NCBI RefSeq assembly: GCF_024129865.1
Contig: NZ_JAMYFE010000065.1
Span: 1 to 37,197 of the forward strand
Length of the DNA stretch: 37,197 nucleotides
Source: Stieleria tagensis
GTDB taxonomy: Bacteria > Planctomycetota > Planctomycetia > Pirellulales > Pirellulaceae
Reading direction: 5' to 3'
Shown here: in pieces, positions 24,945 to 33,275 of the stretch
Layout: each line of letters begins with the position of its first letter
How positions within the stretch are numbered: the first letter of the stretch is position 1
Translations under genes and position numbers: made by a program
Notes under the pieces: generated by a model
The model's database searches: none
Told to the model about the DNA's origin: nothing
Seen by the model: only the letters and a program-made list of their open reading frames with translations

Positions 24945-26008
24945 GAGGACAGCTCCAGCCAGCTCGGGTTTTCATGGGCGAACTCCGCAATTTCATCCAG
25001 CACCTGCTCCGTCGTGCGCTGCGGTTTCCAATCCCACGCCGACCGCACAAGCGAACTGTCCAACACTATCCAGGGCAGGTCGAACGGCCGCTCGTCGGTG
25101 CTGCTAACGACCGGGTGGCTGCCGAATCTTGCATCACACCACTGCGTTAACTGCAACAGAGACATCGATGATTCCACCCCGCCACTGACATTGGCAACGA
25201 TTGGTTTGTCACGATCGATCCCGGCGATCATCTGGCGTCGAACCAGGCTGGCCAGATCGTCTGGATGCAGACAGTCGCGAACCTGAAATCCAGTGCCGCG
25301 ACTACCGATGTAGCGCAGCGCTTGTTTGGCCCGGTGGGAATGAATCCAAAAACTGAAGATGCCTTGATCCGCACGACCGAATTGGCCGGCTCCGGCCAGG
25401 ACTCCACAGCGATTGATTCGGACCGGGAATTCAAAGGCGTTTCCATATTCGATCGCCATCGTTTCCGATGCCAATTTGGTGGCGCCATAGAGTGACACCG
25501 GTGGCGTGGTCGAAAACGACTCGGCAATGCCCGCGTCGCTAATACCGGTGGGCAACGCTTTGTCGTTTGCCAAATCGAAACGCCGATCACCTTCGACCAA
25601 CGGCAATCGGGACAATGGATCGATCGAATAGACACGACTGGTGCTTAAAAGAATCAGTCCCGCCTTGGTTCGCCGGCAATACTCCAACAGATTCAACGTA
25701 CCGCCCAGATTGTGTTCGACCAGTTGCCGTGAAGATCCATAGCCACTGGTTCCTGCTAGCACGCTGGGCAGCGCGGCACAGTCGACGACCCAATCGACAT
25801 CCGGAAGTGTTTCAAAGTCGGACGCCGCGCGCAAGTCGGCATGGATCAACGGCTGGCACAATTGGCCCATCGCTGCGCGATTGATTTGGCTGCCGTCGCG
25901 GCATAGGTTGTCGATGCCGACGATTTGGACGCCGTCGATCGACTCTTTCAATCGCCGCGCAATTAAACTGCCGACAAAGCCACAGGCTCCAGTGATCAGG
26001 ACTTTCAA
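24941..26008 (-). CDS. Extended SDR, CDP-paratose 2-epimerase-like
   Basis: The 355-residue protein has an NAD-binding Rossmann start MKVLITGACGFVGSL (GxxGxxG at 7-13), a serine in LLSTSRVYS (about 121-129) and the catalytic pair Y174-x3-K178 (YGATK). GIDNLCRDGSQIN, GQFGRADQGIFSFWI, QVRDCLHPDDLASL and NVSGGVESSMSLLQL correspond in order to features of tyvelose (CDP-paratose 2-) epimerase rather than UDP-glucose 4-epimerase. The exact sugar nucleotide is inference. It starts three bases after the zinc-ribbon gene and overlaps the GT39-like gene by four, and so supplies a modified sugar nucleotide to a surface-sugar pathway. Confidence 0.9.
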   Translation of the reverse strand: MKVLITGACGFVGSLIARRLKESIDGVQIVGIDNLCRDGSQINRAAMGQLCQPLIHADLRAASDFETLPDVDWVVDCAALPSVLAGTSGYGSSRQLVEHNLGGTLNLLEYCRRTKAGLILLSTSRVYSIDPLSRLPLVEGDRRFDLANDKALPTGISDAGIAESFSTTPPVSLYGATKLASETMAIEYGNAFEFPVRINRCGVLAGAGQFGRADQGIFSFWIHSHRAKQALRYIGSRGTGFQVRDCLHPDDLASLVRRQMIAGIDRDKPIVANVSGGVESSMSLLQLTQWCDARFGSHPVVSSTDERPFDLPWIVLDSSLVRSAWDWKPQRTTEQVLDEIAEFAHENPSWLELSS

Positions 26009-26011
26009 TCG

Positions 26012-26797
26012 CTACACCTGTTGGCTGCGCGCAAGCAGAGCACCGGCTATGCCGCCCAATATCACCATCACCAAGAAAGCACCGATTCGGCTGCGGGGTT
26101 TCTGAAAGACAAACACGAACAGGTACAGCACGGTCATGCACAATAGTCCGGTGTTGCGTGACTCACGAAAGCCTTCGAGTACCAACCGGAAATAGGCACC
26201 CACCGCGACAAGCGCACAAGCGGTGCCGGAGAGCTGCAGGAACAGTTGCATGGCATTGAAATTGCTTTCGCCGGTGGTGCGTTTGGCGGCCATCACCGCC
26301 ATCACCGCCAACGCGGTGGCACTGCCCAACACGAACAAAATCAATCCCAGCATCCACCACGGCATACCGGCATTGTCGGTCATGTCCTTTTGCATCTTGT
26401 CGGCGCGACGCATGTCGTCGGCGGCTTTTTCCAACGCCAAGGTACCGGTGGAAATATCGACGCCCGGCGTCAGGTGACCGCGGACGGTTTCGCCCGTGGC
26501 TTTATTGAATCCACACTTGGTACACAGCACCGCCTCGGCTGACATCTCTTTGCCGCAGGAGGGACAGACCGCAGCAATGTTGCTGCCGAACCCCTCTTCG
26601 TCGAACAAATCGTTCATCGGGTTGCCGGTTGCCGCGGCACCGACTGGCTGCGCTGCGGGTGCCGTGGGGGCGGCGCCACCGCCGGCCGCTGGGACGCGGA
26701 TTCCCGCTCCACATGCCGGACATTTGACCGCCTTGCCGGCAAACTGGTCTTTGACCGCGAGGGCTTTCCCACACTGGCATTTGATTTGGATCGGCAT
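26012..26797 (-). CDS. Zinc-ribbon membrane protein
   Basis: The 261-residue product opens with an MJ0042-like zinc ribbon (IKCQCGKALAVKD ... VKCPACGAGIRVP), then an Ala/Pro-rich linker and a second ribbon (AVCPSCGKEMS ... CTKCGFNKATG) near residues 80-105. Four hydrophobic helices occupy the C-terminal half (about 145-170, 183-208, 213-232, 237-257). Proteins with this layout are frequent in planctomycetes and lack an assigned function. The ATG at 26797 begins the first ribbon; an ATG at 26881 would add 28 residues without recognisable features. It heads the epimerase/GT39/GT2 cassette with a three-base gap, so it may be a membrane partner of that pathway or merely cotranscribed. Confidence 0.82.
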   Translation of the reverse strand: MPIQIKCQCGKALAVKDQFAGKAVKCPACGAGIRVPAAGGGAAPTAPAAQPVGAAATGNPMNDLFDEEGFGSNIAAVCPSCGKEMSAEAVLCTKCGFNKATGETVRGHLTPGVDISTGTLALEKAADDMRRADKMQKDMTDNAGMPWWMLGLILFVLGSATALAVMAVMAAKRTTGESNFNAMQLFLQLSGTACALVAVGAYFRLVLEGFRESRNTGLLCMTVLYLFVFVFQKPRSRIGAFLVMVILGGIAGALLARSQQV

Positions 26798-26938
26798 GGA
26801 TGACTGACAGATTCGATGGTTGGAAGCAGGCGGCAAAAACAGCGACGACCGCGGAGGCCGATACAGCATACTATTTTTCACGCTGAATCAGCAGTGTCCA
26901 CTCGATTCGATCTCTACTGGTTCGAATCGGGGCTTGAT

Positions 26939-28135
26939 TCAGGTCGCGTCGCGTAGTCGATCGACAAAATCCGGAAAAGCGGCACGAACGCGGGTCCAAT
27001 TCGGGATCGCTTCTGCACCGTTGGGGTCGCCGCGAAAAATTTCAGCCGATGTCGTGATGCAGCTGGCAAACGCATCCACCATGGTTTCTTCGAAGTGCCG
27101 GTCGTACTGCAAGCCGTTGACGCGGGCGTCGGCGGCGTATTGGCGGATACAATCTTGTGCGGTCCGCAGGTACAGACCACGTAACGTGATGAAGGTGTCC
27201 TCGCCCAAAATGACACCTTGGCTGGCCAGGGTTCGATAGACCGTCGTCAAAATATCGATTGCCATTTTCATCAGCCCGGCTTGTTTGTTGTTCAGCGATG
27301 CCGATTGATGTTTGTGTTCATACAACCGGCACAAATCCGCCTGGCAGACCCGTTTCAGAGACGTATTGCGAAAGACCTCGGCCAGCGTGCCAACCTCCAA
27401 TCCCCAATCACTGGGAATTCGATTGGACCGCGCCAGATTGCGCGTCAAGGAAAACTCGCCTGACAACGGGTAGCGAAAATTGGCCAGGAATTGCAGGAAC
27501 CGGCTGGAGGGAAAAATTTGCAACAGTGCCCGTAGCAACGGAACAACCAAGAGCCGAACCACGCGCCCGTGCATGCGGTCGGTGACGCGGGCGTAATAAG
27601 CTTTGCAGAACTCAAAATCCAGCGCCGGATCGACCATCGGCAAACACAGTCTGGCCAACAAGAAACGGTCGTAATCGACGATATCACAATCGTGCAACAC
27701 GAACACATCGATGCTGGGGTCGGCCAGCAAGTACCCGAACGCCGTCCACACACTGCGGCCTTTGCCAGGGGTCGATACCGGGATCCCCGCTCCGATCAAC
27801 TCCGAATACAGCGTTTGGACTTTGGGGCCGTCGGTCCACAGCACCTTGCAACGATCGCCCAACGGAGCCGTCTTGCGACAGGTTTCCAAATAGTCCGCCT
27901 CGTGGGGCGCGACACCGAGTGTGACCACGATCGTATCGATGTAGTCGGCGTGAACCAGTTCCGCGACGATCCTCTCAAACGGTTCGGCACGCATGTCCGA
28001 CGCGGTCACCGGCAGCACCAATCCGATTTTGGTATCCGTCGTCGCCGCACGCAACATCTCTTCTAACTGATCCAGTTTACCAGTTTGTAGATCATGGATC
28101 GTCGTGATCAGTTCATGTTGAAAGAAGTCTGGCAT
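26939..28135 (-). CDS. GT81-like glycosyltransferase (glucosyl-3-phosphoglycerate synthase family)
   Basis: A 398-residue cytoplasmic-type glycosyltransferase. GIPVSTPGKGRSVWTAF, the metal-binding HDCDIVDYD (Asp-Cys-Asp near 149-151), FCKAYYARVTD, LANFRYPLSGEFSLTR and DWGLEVGTLAEV follow the order seen in family GT81. Members of that family make glucosyl-3-phosphoglycerate, the precursor of the osmolytes glucosylglycerate and mannosylglucosylglycerate. The neighbourhood contains no matching phosphatase or mannosyltransferase, so a role in osmolyte synthesis is unproven. The gene is flanked by gaps of about 140 and 120 bases and is probably transcribed alone. Another nucleotide-sugar acceptor remains possible. 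Confidence 0.82.
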   Translation of the reverse strand: MPDFFQHELITTIHDLQTGKLDQLEEMLRAATTDTKIGLVLPVTASDMRAEPFERIVAELVHADYIDTIVVTLGVAPHEADYLETCRKTAPLGDRCKVLWTDGPKVQTLYSELIGAGIPVSTPGKGRSVWTAFGYLLADPSIDVFVLHDCDIVDYDRFLLARLCLPMVDPALDFEFCKAYYARVTDRMHGRVVRLLVVPLLRALLQIFPSSRFLQFLANFRYPLSGEFSLTRNLARSNRIPSDWGLEVGTLAEVFRNTSLKRVCQADLCRLYEHKHQSASLNNKQAGLMKMAIDILTTVYRTLASQGVILGEDTFITLRGLYLRTAQDCIRQYAADARVNGLQYDRHFEETMVDAFASCITTSAEIFRGDPNGAEAIPNWTRVRAAFPDFVDRLRDAT

Positions 28136-28256
28136 CCCACCATTCCACCGAAACGAGTGCTTGACGAAAGTTCATCAAGAGTTATCAGTGCAATGACCGC
28201 CTGGATCAAGCCCACCGGCTAGCCCATTCGTGCTGGTAGCGGCGCTTCCGACACCC

Positions 28257-28706
28257 TCAACCGCCTGTCAGTGGCGGTGACGTGGCATCGTGCAACCATT
28301 CGGTCAATTGTTTTGCCGATTGAAAGCCGACTGCATCGGCAACCTTGCGACCATCTTGAAACAGAATCAATCGCGGGATGCTGTTGACCTGATACTGCGC
28401 GGCCAGTTCGGGATCCTGGTCGACGTCGACCTTTTGAATCTCCATCGGAACGTTCCAGCGTTTGAGAGTTTGAAATTCGTGGTCGATCTTGCGACAGGGC
28501 GGACACCAGGTCGCACCGAATTTCATCAACACCAATCCGTCGGGCAGATCAAAGCTTCCGTCCGCTTTGAACAATCGCTGATCCAAATCCTCGATCGACG
28601 CCGGTTCTCCCATCAAGCCACCGGGTATCACACCTCGATTGATCGACAACACGACCAGACAAAGACAGCCAACCACCAGCAGTGTCATTAGAGTTGAGTT
28701 CTTCAT
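28257..28706 (-). CDS. Membrane-anchored thioredoxin-like protein (WCPPC)
   Basis: This 149-residue protein has one N-terminal membrane segment (about 5-22, MTLLVVGCLCLVVLSIN). A thioredoxin domain follows, with TWCPPCRKIDHEF (cysteines near 72 and 75) and the cis-proline region NSIPRLILFQDGRK. It probably faces the periplasm and acts in disulfide reduction or as a resa/tlpA-like factor. The ATG at 28706 starts the hydrophobic segment; an earlier ATG at 28787 would place 27 polar residues first. It is monocistronic in appearance, with family A repeats upstream. Its CPPC active site contrasts with the CVFC of the thioredoxin-fold protein at 50-904. Confidence 0.88.
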   Translation of the reverse strand: MKNSTLMTLLVVGCLCLVVLSINRGVIPGGLMGEPASIEDLDQRLFKADGSFDLPDGLVLMKFGATWCPPCRKIDHEFQTLKRWNVPMEIQKVDVDQDPELAAQYQVNSIPRLILFQDGRKVADAVGFQSAKQLTEWLHDATSPPLTGG

Positions 28707-28780
28707 CACGGTTTCATCGAAAGGGGGGAAGTCTGGCGGTCGGACGTCGCATGGTGCGTTGAAGCTGCGTTCTTCATCAC

Positions 28781-28925
28781 AACCCAACGCGTGGGTTTTG
28801 AAGCCAACGCTTTCATGGTAGCCCGACGCGTCAGCGAGGGATTTAGGGGATTATCAGGATCCCTCGCTGACACTTCGGGTTATCAAAAACAAATGCCCCA
28901 CGCGAAAGCGCACCTTCAAAACGCA
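28781..28925. repeat. Dispersed repeat family A, full palindromic copy
   Basis: Arms at 28817-28842 and 28859-28884 are inverted copies of each other (26 bases each, four differences, two of them G-T wobbles) around a 16-base loop. Left of the arms is a module also found at 37067-37092 (two differences in 26 bases). To the right is ATGCCCCACGC and CACCTTCAAAACGC, shared with 35909-35940. The element fills the gap before the thioredoxin-like gene. The rest of the 28707-29054 gap shows nothing else. Confidence 0.85.
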
Positions 28926-29054
28926 CGATCAGGGCGTTGAATTTAGATCTCGGCAGTTGAATTGTCCTGTTGGTATTGAAATGACTAGCAAATGGTTTTT
29001 TCCGCCACCCAGGCTCGAATGTTCGGAGCAATTGCTGGTACCACATCGATTTGA

Positions 29055-31193
29055 TCAGGGTGAGGTCAGCGCTGTTCCATTGGTTTCTGGCAACAGACGC
29101 GGCAATTGTCGCAACAGATACCGAGGCAGCACGGCGATGCATCGATTGCTGACCGGTTCAATCGCTACCGCGCCGATTGAAATTGTCTGGTCAGAAGTGC
29201 CCGCTAACATCTGCTCGATCACAGCTTGCGTCCGTTGCGGATCGCCCGCACCGTCGAACCAAACCACAACCGGGAAGCGATCGAACGAGGCGTCGGAGCC
29301 GATCCACCAATGGTCTCGATCGACCGCTCGGACATGCAAGCCGCTGGGGGTGAGTAGTTGGTCCATCACGGCGGCCGCAGTCACGTCTGGACCGGTATGC
29401 GGCATCATCTTGTCGGTCGCACTGACACCCTGGACAAACGCGTCTTGCCAATTGATGTAACAAGTCGCTTGATTTAAACGCGCTATTTGACGGACCAGTG
29501 AGACAAAGGTGGTTCGCTGGACATGTGGTGCACCGGATTTACCTCCCTGCAATCGAGGCCAACTGTCGATCAGGTCTTGATAGCGCCCTGCCCATCGCAG
29601 CAGTGCCCGGTCGGCCACCCTGCCCTCGACGCCACGGGCGCGACGAATCGCCTCGCAAACCAAGGCCGCCAATTGCTGTGGTCCGGATTCGGCAGGAACG
29701 GAAACTTTGCTGACGTCGCCCTCGGTCTGTCCCAAGAGTGCCCGTGCGGTGGCCACGGCTGAATCGGAGTCACTGGGCAAGTCACTGAAATCGAGAATCT
29801 GGTTGATTGCGTTTTCAAATCGTTCTTCCAAAGGTCGAACCGTGATCGAACGCTCGTTGGTTTCAAACGTCGCACCGGCGGACTCGCAGATCCCGGTCAA
29901 CAATTCCTCGACCGTCAGCCAACCCTCGGGACCGCGTGGCGGAATGACGTTTTGCTCGATCGGTGAACCCACCAACTCAAACGACACCCATTCGACTTCG
30001 ATCGGCACGCCGCTGACCTGGCTGAGCACCAGTAACAGATCATTCAGGGGATAACCGTCGGGCGATGTCGCGTTGAGCGCCAACGACAACCCCAACGCCT
30101 GACGCATATTGATCGGGTCGGGGCGCTGGACCATGACGTCCGGATTGACAACGACATCCGCAGCGCGATCAAGTTGGATCTCATCAATCGTTGGCGGTGC
30201 CGGTTGAGTTGCATCCAATTGCGGGCGGTCGAAATCCAAACCGAGAAGCAACTTTTTCAAGTCGTCCGGCAACGCCTTCATGGTTGGCGCATCCGGCGCA
30301 TCACCCGTGGCAGGATCCAAGGGTGAATTGCCGATCGGCAGCAACCCGTCCAGCGGACTCTGCGGCAACAGCGGGTTGGTAGGAAGCAAATCCGCTGGAG
30401 GCGCTATCGCCGGATCGATCGGCTCCGTCATCTGCTCGGATGGTTCCTGGGCGGTAGAGGGTTCGGATGATGTTTCGGAGGGTGGCTCTGGGTTCTCGGT
30501 GGCTGGTTCAGTTGACTCGGTCGACGCCGTGTCAGTTGGTCCCGGTTCGGTGGTTGCTGTCGACGGCGGTGTCTCAGCCTCTGCGTTTTGGGAAGGTGCC
30601 GCTGGAGAATCACCGGCATCGTTTGAATCTGCGTTGACGTCGGCCGGACCCGTCGACGCTGTGACCGGTGTTGAACCGGACCAGTTGCGGCGAATGACTG
30701 TGAACATCACCAACGCAGAAATCAAACTCGCCAAGCCGACCGCCACCAGCATTGCGACGCGACGCGTCTTGGCGCTTTTTTGGTTGTGCCAATCAAGTGG
30801 TCCGGCGGTCGCTCCGGCGGCATTCGGATCGGACGCCTCTGGAATTTCTTCACCAAAGACCGGTGGCGGATTGGTAAACCCGTTGTCGTTAGCAGCGGTG
30901 TCGGATTTCAGATCAGGCAGCGCGGGACTGCTAATGGAGTCTTCGGTGAGTGCGTTGCTGTCGACCTGTTTGCCACCGACCGCAACCGGTGCCGGGCGAG
31001 TGGGCGGCGCGGGATGCTGCACCGCGGTTTGTGGGTCGGTGTGATCCGGATCGTTCGCCGCAGTTGGTGGTGTCAGTTGGACCATCGCCTGACACTTGGG
31101 ACAGGTCACGATGTTCCCCACCAAATCGGGCCGACCAACGCGCAGCCGACTGCCGCAGGTAACGCAAACGACGGAAAACGGTTGAAATTCCAA
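29055..31193 (-). CDS. Zinc-ribbon, single-pass membrane protein with Pro/Thr-rich linker
   Basis: The 712-residue product starts with an MJ0042-type zinc ribbon (cysteines near 10, 13, 31 and 34: CVTCG ... CPKC). A disordered acidic linker follows, then one membrane helix (about 145-167). A long Pro/Thr/Ser/Glu-rich stalk (about 170-290) comes next, then a folded C-terminal region. Within it, QALGLSLALNATSPDGYPLNDLLLVLS and LTVEELLTGICESAGATFE resemble secretin/TonB short N-terminal (STN-like) domains, so a periplasmic protein-interaction or assembly role is possible. The TTG at 31193 is chosen because the zinc ribbon begins there; a longer open frame to 31622 would run over the divergent dNTPase gene and shows no coding character. 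Start confidence is moderate. Function unknown. Confidence 0.78.
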   Translation of the reverse strand: MEFQPFSVVCVTCGSRLRVGRPDLVGNIVTCPKCQAMVQLTPPTAANDPDHTDPQTAVQHPAPPTRPAPVAVGGKQVDSNALTEDSISSPALPDLKSDTAANDNGFTNPPPVFGEEIPEASDPNAAGATAGPLDWHNQKSAKTRRVAMLVAVGLASLISALVMFTVIRRNWSGSTPVTASTGPADVNADSNDAGDSPAAPSQNAEAETPPSTATTEPGPTDTASTESTEPATENPEPPSETSSEPSTAQEPSEQMTEPIDPAIAPPADLLPTNPLLPQSPLDGLLPIGNSPLDPATGDAPDAPTMKALPDDLKKLLLGLDFDRPQLDATQPAPPTIDEIQLDRAADVVVNPDVMVQRPDPINMRQALGLSLALNATSPDGYPLNDLLLVLSQVSGVPIEVEWVSFELVGSPIEQNVIPPRGPEGWLTVEELLTGICESAGATFETNERSITVRPLEERFENAINQILDFSDLPSDSDSAVATARALLGQTEGDVSKVSVPAESGPQQLAALVCEAIRRARGVEGRVADRALLRWAGRYQDLIDSWPRLQGGKSGAPHVQRTTFVSLVRQIARLNQATCYINWQDAFVQGVSATDKMMPHTGPDVTAAAVMDQLLTPSGLHVRAVDRDHWWIGSDASFDRFPVVVWFDGAGDPQRTQAVIEQMLAGTSDQTISIGAVAIEPVSNRCIAVLPRYLLRQLPRLLPETNGTALTSP

Positions 31194-31388
31194 GCGAACA
31201 ATCTCGCGACGGCGGTCAAAAAAGATCCAATACTCTCTATGGTACCATCCTGTCGCCCCATTGCAGCCACATTGGTGTGGGCTTGAAGCCGGATCATCAT
31301 TACGATGATTACAACTTGAATTTCCGGATCCACACGTTGCCCTTTCGTTTGAACGTTTTCCATCGCAGTGGAAATAATTGACACCCCC

Positions 31389-32531
31389 ATGCTGGATACG
31401 CGGCGATACGACGACCGAGAACACTTGATTCTCGCCAGCTATGCGATGCACAGCCGCGACACCGCAGGCAGAAAGTTCGCCGAAACCGGCCACAGCTATC
31501 GTGGGCCGTTCGCGCGCGATCGCGATCGTGTCTTGCACAGTAGCGCCTTCCGCCGACTCTCTGGAAAAATGCAAGTCTTCACTGGCGAGATGGGGACGTA
31601 CCATCGAACCCGGCTGACTCACACCTTCGAAGTCGCCTCGGTCGCGCGGACGCTGGCACGCGTGTTGAAACTGAACGAAGATCTAACCGAAGCGCTTGCC
31701 CTGGTGCACGACATCGGGCATCCGCCCTTTGGCCACTGTGGCGAAGACGCTCTCAGCGAGTGCATGCAATCGGTCGGTGGGTTTTCGCATAACGGGTTTG
31801 CGCTGGTCATTGTCGAACAGTTAGAACAGCGTTACGCAAAATTTTCGGGGCTGAATCTTTCCCTGGAAATATTGGCCGGCCAGGACATCCGCGCCCACAA
31901 AGCGGAAGCCGCTGTGGGGCGATCACCGTTGTTGGAAGTCCAGTTGGTCGACGCAGCCGACTCGATGGCCTATGACGCTCACGACGTCGACGACGCGCTG
32001 CAAATGGGTTTGCTGTCGATGGGCGAGCTGATGGAATTGGCAATCGTCAGACGCGCGATGGAACTGGTGCGGCAGAAACATGGTCCCGATCTGATTCGCC
32101 AGGAACGCCAGCTGTTAGTTCACGAATTGATCGATTTGCAAGTCTCCGATTTCCTGGCCGAAGCAACCGAACGACTGGTCGGTTTCCAAGGCCATTCGGC
32201 GACGGATCTTCGCGATGCCGGTTTGCGATTGGAGCACAGTGACCAACTACGGCGTGAACGCGGCGAACTCGAGGCATTTCTGTTTGAAGCCGTCTACCGC
32301 CACCCGCGTTTAATCCCCGTCCGCCGTGCTGCCTATCATCGCTTGCAGGACATGTTCGAAGTGCTGCGGCGCGATCCGTCGCGATTGCCGCTCCGCTTCC
32401 GCCGGCGTGTCGACGGCAATCCGATCGAGTCGGTCGTCGGCGAATACTTGGCCGGCATGACCGACACCTTCTGTAACGCCCAATACAAGTATGCGACCGA
32501 TGGTAGCACTGGACCGTTAGCCGATTGGTGA
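31389..32531 (+). CDS. dgt: dNTP triphosphohydrolase (Dgt-like HD protein)
   Basis: A 380-residue HD-domain protein. SAFRRLSGKMQVF, YHRTRLTHTFEVASVARTL (His near 78) and ALVHDIGHPPFGHCGE (His-Asp near 107-108) give the metal-binding H...HD...D motif of deoxyguanosinetriphosphate triphosphohydrolase-like enzymes, which hydrolyse dNTPs to deoxynucleosides and triphosphate. LVDAADSMAYDAHDVDDAL supplies the final aspartate. The C-terminal helices (GDPS-like region RRDPSRLPL and MTDTFCNAQ) complete the fold. The ATG at 31389 was chosen over a GTG at 31368 seven codons upstream; neither has a good ribosome-binding site. It is divergent from the zinc-ribbon gene, with about 195 bases for both promoters. 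Confidence 0.92.
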   Translation: MLDTRRYDDREHLILASYAMHSRDTAGRKFAETGHSYRGPFARDRDRVLHSSAFRRLSGKMQVFTGEMGTYHRTRLTHTFEVASVARTLARVLKLNEDLTEALALVHDIGHPPFGHCGEDALSECMQSVGGFSHNGFALVIVEQLEQRYAKFSGLNLSLEILAGQDIRAHKAEAAVGRSPLLEVQLVDAADSMAYDAHDVDDALQMGLLSMGELMELAIVRRAMELVRQKHGPDLIRQERQLLVHELIDLQVSDFLAEATERLVGFQGHSATDLRDAGLRLEHSDQLRRERGELEAFLFEAVYRHPRLIPVRRAAYHRLQDMFEVLRRDPSRLPLRFRRRVDGNPIESVVGEYLAGMTDTFCNAQYKYATDGSTGPLADW

Positions 32532-32795
32532 TGTGCACGAATCCTGAACGAGGAAAGTTACCCAATACCGCGTTTTTGGCTGCCTTTTGCAAAGCGTCTG
32601 AGCCAATCTGTCGTCCCACCAATGACTGGCATTGCGTACAGCACGGTAAAGCAACTCTGTGAAAATTTGTTTGCTTCAGTTTACGCAGCATCGCTAGACT
32701 GAAAGATCACCACGCGACTTGCAACATGACGCCGACTGCTTTCCTTCGCAAACACTCTACCGATATGGCCGGTCGCCGCGCCAAGGACGGATCGA

Positions 32796-33155
32796 ATGAT
32801 GTATTTTGCCGAATTAAAACACTTGCCGACTCAGCGGTCACAATCTTTGACCGAATCACAGGCATCGTCCGCTCAACGCCGCCCCAGCGAGTCGTCACCA
32901 ACGCTAACGTCAGCCTCCCACTGTGAACCTCGCGGTGAAGCGTTTCGGGACGATGCCAAAGAAGCCATTTTTCAAGACGCGTTGTGCAAGCACAGTTGCA
33001 GCGAGTTTCGCAGCATCGAAATTGAATTGACGGACGGACAAATCACATTGCACGGCCAGGTGTCAAGTTTCTATTTGAAACAGTTGGCGCAAGAAACCGT
33101 ACGACCCTACGCAATCGGGTTGCAGATCGACAATCGCATCGTCGTCGCCCGCTAG
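32796..33155 (+). CDS. Small BON-domain protein
   Basis: A 119-residue protein whose last 65 residues (KEAIFQDALCKHSCSEFRSIEIELTDG, then ITLHGQVSSFYLKQLAQETV and IDNRIVVAR) fit a BON domain, a module that usually binds phospholipid or ligands in envelope proteins. The first ~50 residues are Ser/Gln-rich and unstructured, and there is no signal peptide. The domain is single, whereas secreted BON proteins often have two. AAGGA at 32783-32787 lies eight bases before the ATG. The 264 bases upstream, after the dNTPase stop, hold only a weak promoter-like TTGCTT/TAGACT pair near 32670-32700. Confidence 0.8.
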   Translation: MMYFAELKHLPTQRSQSLTESQASSAQRRPSESSPTLTSASHCEPRGEAFRDDAKEAIFQDALCKHSCSEFRSIEIELTDGQITLHGQVSSFYLKQLAQETVRPYAIGLQIDNRIVVAR

Positions 33156-33190
33156 CAAGCGTCATCGATCGATCAGCAAAACAACCCGCC

Positions 33191-33249
33191 CCGTAGCTGA
33201 TCCCGCCAGGGTTCAGTCGGTCTGAATCCCGACGCATCCAGCTACGGGC
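33191..33249. terminator. Long hairpin between convergent genes
   Basis: CCCGTAGCTG (33191-33200) pairs perfectly with CAGCTACGGG (33240-33249). Inside the 39-base loop GGGTTCAG (33210-33217) pairs with CTGAATCCC (33223-33231), leaving one bulge. It lies between the convergent stops of the BON and copA genes and could end transcription from both sides, although no T-tract follows. It may equally be another dispersed repeat. Confidence 0.55.
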
Positions 33250-33275
33250 ACACACCGTCAGTCAATCTGCTAGCG

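Noticed and set aside
26905..26938. GGTTCGAATC resembling a tRNA T-loop
   Set aside because: No acceptor stem, anticodon arm or CCA-adjacent pairing could be formed around it.
30280..31044. A 254-residue plus-strand frame of Gly/Ser/Val repeats
   Set aside because: It is the complement of the Pro/Thr/Ser/Glu-rich stalk of the zinc-ribbon protein; its low complexity is explained by that.
31194..31622. Upstream extension of the zinc-ribbon gene to an ATG at 31622
   Set aside because: It would overlap the dNTPase gene on the opposite strand by over 200 bases, and the extra residues show no conserved feature.
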